From assembly GCA_910584585.1 (NCBI GenBank), contig CAJUBP010000045.1, positions 17,538 through 26,606 of the forward strand: a stretch of 9,069 bases of DNA, read 5' to 3'. This DNA is from an uncultured Lachnospiraceae bacterium (lineage in GTDB: Bacteria > Bacillota > Clostridia > Lachnospirales > Lachnospiraceae). The translations under genes and the position numbers were made by a program. Positions 6,896 to 9,069 of this stretch are shown piece by piece; the first letter of the stretch is position 1; each line of letters begins with the position of its first letter. The notes below the pieces were generated by a model. The model had not been told where the DNA came from, did not search any database, and saw nothing but the letters and a program-made list of their open reading frames with translations.

Positions 6896-7807
6896 TTATT
6901 CAAATGTGATTCTCGGATCAATCATCTTATACGCAATATCCGTCAGCAAATTCGCAACTACCATCAATATGGCGAGAAACAGCGTAACCGCCATAATCAT
7001 TGTATAATCACGGTTTACAATACTTGTAACAAAAGTAGATCCAAGTCCGCCTATGGTGAAAATATTTTCTACTACCATGGAACCAGTCAGAATATACGCA
7101 ACCATGGGACCTATATAAGTAACAACAGGAACCAGCGCATTGCGGAGCGCATGTTTAAAAATCACTTTCCAGCCCGGAACCCCCTTCGCCTTTGCCGTGC
7201 GGACATAGTCCTGATTCAGGGCGTCCAGCATACTTGTCTTTGTCAAACGCGTAATATATGCCATGGGATATACGCTGAGCGCGATAATCGGCAGAACATA
7301 ATTGGGATTGCTGGAAGACCATACCGGAAACCATCCCAACTTCAGACAGAATACCAAAAGAAGCAGAGTCGCCAGAACAAAAGATGGCATTGCCGTCCCC
7401 AATGTCGTAAAAAAGATAATAAGACGATCCGGAAGCTTATTGCGGGTAAGAGCCGCGATACTGCCCAGCACCAGTCCAATCACAATAGCAACTGCCGCCG
7501 CCATGCCTCCTAACTTGGCTGACACCTGGAAACGCATTTCAATCTCATCCCAGATATCACGCCCGTTATGCAGGGATACTCCCCAGTCTCCATGCAACAA
7601 ATTATTCAGATAAAGCACATACTGCTCTCCAATGGGTTTGTCCAGATTATACCTCTCTTCCAACACTTTCTGCGCTTCCGCGCTGGTGGCCTTCTCTTTG
7701 TTAAAGGGGCCGCCTGGAATAGTATTCATTACAAAAAATGTAATGGCACTGACAATGAGAATCGAGACAACCGCCAGCACTAATCGTTTTCCAATATACT
7801 TCGCCAC
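6896..7807 (-). CDS. oppB: Oligopeptide ABC transporter permease OppB (GTG start)
   Basis: First channel-forming permease and first gene of the opp operon. The start is set at the GTG at 7807, giving 303 residues beginning MAKYIGKRLVLAVV, the usual OppB N-terminus and length (about 306). The frame stays open upstream to another GTG at 7894, but those 29 residues (lysine- and isoleucine-rich) match nothing in the family and lie in the leader. AGGAG at 7816-7820 has an 8-nt spacer to the GTG. Hydrophobic helices lie at about 9-29, 100-121, 131-155, 170-186, 230-246 and 268-290. Family marks are the PGGPF motif (31-35), the LLHGDWGVSL loop (70-79), and the EAA loop (201-227, YVRTAKAKGVPGWKVIFKHALRNALVP). 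Transcription is probably from the promoter at 7934-7961, leaving a leader of about 120 nt. Confidence 0.92.
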   Translation of the reverse strand: MAKYIGKRLVLAVVSILIVSAITFFVMNTIPGGPFNKEKATSAEAQKVLEERYNLDKPIGEQYVLYLNNLLHGDWGVSLHNGRDIWDEIEMRFQVSAKLGGMAAAVAIVIGLVLGSIAALTRNKLPDRLIIFFTTLGTAMPSFVLATLLLLVFCLKLGWFPVWSSSNPNYVLPIIALSVYPMAYITRLTKTSMLDALNQDYVRTAKAKGVPGWKVIFKHALRNALVPVVTYIGPMVAYILTGSMVVENIFTIGGLGSTFVTSIVNRDYTMIMAVTLFLAILMVVANLLTDIAYKMIDPRITFE

Positions 7808-7815
7808 TTTCCTCT

Positions 7816-7820
7816 CTCCT
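7816..7820 (-). promoter_or_regulatory. Ribosome binding site that sets the oppB GTG start
   Basis: Minus-strand AGGAG is followed by AGAGGAAA and then GTG, an 8-nt spacer. No comparable site precedes the upstream in-frame GTG at 7894 or the ATG at 7867, so this site decides the start. Confidence 0.75.
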
Positions 7821-7837
7821 ACCTTCTGTATTTTAAT

Positions 7838-7878
7838 TTTGATTTCAAAGATCAAAGAAACATGCATAATCCTTATGC
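7838..7878 (-). other. Two small hairpins in the opp leader
   Basis: In the untranslated leader, GCATAA (7878-7873) pairs with TTATGC (7869-7864) around a 3-nt loop. Further on, TTTGAT (7856-7851) pairs with ATCAAA (7843-7838) around a 7-nt loop. Neither has a following T run, so no attenuator is visible. They may be incidental in an AT-rich leader. Confidence 0.25.
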
Positions 7879-7933
7879 TTGTTTTATATTGCACCGCTTT
7901 AATCTTCTAAATTTTATAAAAAAACATAATTAC

Positions 7934-7961
7934 ATTATACATGTCAATTGACATTTGTCAA
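7934..7961 (-). promoter_or_regulatory. Sigma-A-type promoter of the opp operon
   Basis: On the minus strand a perfect TTGACA (-35, 7961-7956) and a perfect TATAAT (-10, 7939-7934) are separated by 16 bp. The predicted start is near 7927, about 120 nt before the oppB GTG. Both hexamers match consensus, so the promoter should be strong unless repressed. Confidence 0.82.
7941..7954. promoter_or_regulatory. Palindromic operator candidate inside the opp promoter
   Basis: ATGTCAATTGACAT is a perfect 14-bp palindrome filling nearly all of the spacer between -35 and -10. The -35 hexamer itself supplies a third half-site: on the minus strand the order is TTGACA-AA-TGTCAA-TTGACA. A dimeric repressor here would block RNA polymerase. 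The regulator is not in the window and I cannot name its family. Confidence 0.55.
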
Positions 7962-8047
7962 TAAAAAACTTCGCGGACTGCCTGCCATTTTGTTACAAAC
8001 TCTCACTGTTTCCGCCGGTTCGGAACAATTTAATGATTTTGCGACGC

Positions 8048-8064
8048 ATTATTTTCAAAATAAT
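8048..8064. promoter_or_regulatory. 17-bp AT-rich palindrome upstream of the DUF5688 promoter
   Basis: ATTATTTTCAAAATAAT has perfect 8-bp arms around a single central C and ends 2 bp before the -35 hexamer at 8067. It could be an activator or repressor site, or an AT-rich UP element. It does not match the CodY box spacing or the PerR box. Confidence 0.45.
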
Positions 8065-8066
8065 TC

Positions 8067-8095
8067 TTGCTTTTTTCCGCCGTTCGTGGTACAGT
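8067..8095 (+). promoter_or_regulatory. Extended -10 promoter of the DUF5688 gene
   Basis: TTGCTT (8067-8072), a 17-bp spacer and TACAGT (8090-8095), with TGG just before the -10 giving the extended form TGnTACAGT. The predicted start is near 8102, about 55 nt before the ATG. The early transcript can form a small CACAC/GTGTG hairpin (8102-8119). Confidence 0.65.
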
Positions 8096-8155
8096 AAAAG
8101 ACACACATATTTTCGTGTGAAACGCCTCCCACTGCCAGCACAGCCAGGAGGTACT

Positions 8156-9069
8156 ATGACTTACGAACAATTTAAACAGAGACTGGCAGACAATCTGTCG
8201 GCATTATTTCCGGCAGGCACTCACATTTCCATTCGCCAGTTTTCCCATAACAATCACATCCTTTTGGATGGTCTTACGATTCTGGAACCGGGCAGCAATG
8301 TTTCCCCCACGATTTACCTGAATTCTTATTTTGACAAATATCAGAACGGGACTTCCTTTTCAGCTCTTCAGAATCAGATTCTCAGCTACTATTACGAGCA
8401 TTGCAGCCTTCGGAATATCGACACTTCGTTTTTTACCTGTTATGACAAGATCCGTTCCCGCATCGTCTATAAATTGATCCATTATGAACGGAACAGGGAA
8501 CTCCTGAAAGAAGTTCCCCATATTCCCTATCTGGATCTCGCTATTGTTTTTTACTGTCTGATACAGGAAGGCCCCTGTAAAAACGCAGCCATTCCCATCT
8601 GCAATGAACATCTGGAATACTGGAATATTTCCAAGGAAGAACTCTATCATGCCGCCCGTGAGAATACCCCTGCTCTGCTCCCCTTATGCTGTGATTCGCT
8701 GGCAGATCTGGTACTGCCCGCACTGGATCTGCTTCCTGCGCCGGAACGCGCTGCCGCCCAGGAAACCTTCCATTCCCAGATTGTTCCCATGTATGTAATC
8801 ACCAATCAGAAACGTTTTAACGGAGCCTGCTGCATTCTTTACCAGAACGCATTGCAGCAAGCGGCAGAGCATCTGAAAGACTGCCTTTACATTCTTCCCA
8901 GCAGCGTTCATGAAGTAATTGTCATACCTGCTTCCGCAGCCGGAGATCCCAAAGAACTGCCCTCCCTGGTACAGGAAATCAATATTACAGAAGTTGCCCC
9001 GGAAGAAGTGCTGTCTGACTGCGTCTATTATTATAATATGCATACCGGGCAGACTTCCGTTTACGAAAG
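8156..9069 (+). CDS. DUF5688 family protein (3' partial)
   Basis: A frame open from the ATG at 8156 to the window edge, 304 codons plus two bases with no stop. AGGAGG lies 4 nt before the ATG, and a promoter sits about 60-90 nt upstream, so this is a real gene. I recognise the DUF5688 pattern: an N-terminal segment with LLDGLTILEPGSNVSPTIYLNSYFDKYQNG (split over 36-65), a middle region, then MYVITNQKRFNGACCILY (212-229) and YILPSSVHEVIVIP (245-258). Family members I know are about 300-340 residues, so only a short tail should be missing. No signal peptide or membrane helix is visible, implying a cytoplasmic protein. Function is unknown. It is transcribed divergently from opp, and I see no functional link beyond the shared upstream region. 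Confidence 0.85.
   Translation, partial: MTYEQFKQRLADNLSALFPAGTHISIRQFSHNNHILLDGLTILEPGSNVSPTIYLNSYFDKYQNGTSFSALQNQILSYYYEHCSLRNIDTSFFTCYDKIRSRIVYKLIHYERNRELLKEVPHIPYLDLAIVFYCLIQEGPCKNAAIPICNEHLEYWNISKEELYHAARENTPALLPLCCDSLADLVLPALDLLPAPERAAAQETFHSQIVPMYVITNQKRFNGACCILYQNALQQAAEHLKDCLYILPSSVHEVIVIPASAAGDPKELPSLVQEINITEVAPEEVLSDCVYYYNMHTGQTSVYE

Larger units (their letters stand above)
7808..8155. other. Divergent regulatory region between oppB and the DUF5688 gene
   Basis: This 348-nt gap has no convincing gene. From left to right it holds the oppB ribosome site, two short hairpins in the opp leader, and the opp promoter with an embedded palindrome. It then holds a GC-richer stretch of about 85 nt (7965-8047) with only weak dyads, such as TTTGTTACAAA at 7989-7999. 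A 17-bp AT palindrome, the rightward promoter and the DUF5688 ribosome site complete it. Confidence 0.7.

Noticed and set aside
7889..7905. Possible CcpA cre site in the opp leader (TTAAAGCGGTGCAA on the minus strand)
   Set aside because: Three mismatches to the cre consensus, including the conserved TG at the left end; too weak to call.
7907..7927. Six-codon ORF (MFFYKI) at the start of the opp leader
   Set aside because: Its ATG coincides with the predicted transcription start, so there is no room for a ribosome site; probably chance in AT-rich sequence.
7934..7942. Extended -10 element for the opp promoter
   Set aside because: TG directly touches TATAAT without the single intervening base of a true TGn extension.
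8360..9043. Minus-strand open frames of 60-119 codons at the right edge
   Set aside because: They overlap the continuous plus-strand DUF5688 frame, which has a promoter, a ribosome site and family motifs; the minus-strand frames have none.

Overview
The window reads as a chromosomal segment of a Firmicute, most likely a Lachnospiraceae-type Clostridia. The signs are moderate GC, strong AGGAGG-type ribosome binding sites, lipoprotein-type binding proteins, and a gene of the DUF5688 family, which I know mainly from Lachnospiraceae. The taxonomic call is inference from these features; there is no rRNA or other marker gene here.

Layout. Positions 1-1636 (+ strand) hold the end of a polyamine (spermidine/putrescine) ABC importer operon: the last 167 codons of a PotC-like permease, then a complete PotD-like lipoprotein. 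A 70-nt gap with an imperfect stem-loop separates them. Positions 1631-1718 carry a 29-bp direct repeat, one copy of which overlaps the potD stop codon. A perfect 16-bp bidirectional terminator (1735-1789) sits between the convergent pot and opp operons. Positions 1839-7807 (- strand) are a complete oligopeptide ABC importer operon, transcribed oppB-oppC-oppD-oppF-oppA. The track-style upstream start for oppB is wrong: the gene begins at a GTG at 7807. Its promoter at 7934-7961 has consensus -35 and -10 hexamers, and a perfect 14-bp palindrome fills the spacer between them. Positions 8156-9069 (+ strand, divergent) encode an almost complete DUF5688 protein that runs off the window edge. It has its own extended -10 promoter and a 17-bp palindrome just upstream of the -35.

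How the parts work together. PotC and PotD would work with PotA (ATPase) and PotB (permease), expected just left of the window, to import polyamines. OppA captures peptides outside the membrane, OppB and OppC form the channel, and OppD and OppF hydrolyse ATP. Both operons are nutrient importers that end on a shared terminator. The 348-nt region between oppB and the DUF5688 gene is the regulatory centre of the window.

I do not see a new defence, mobile or biosynthetic system. The points most worth a second look are the palindrome inside the opp core promoter, the repeat at the potD 3' end, and the DUF5688 gene of unknown function with its promoter palindrome.
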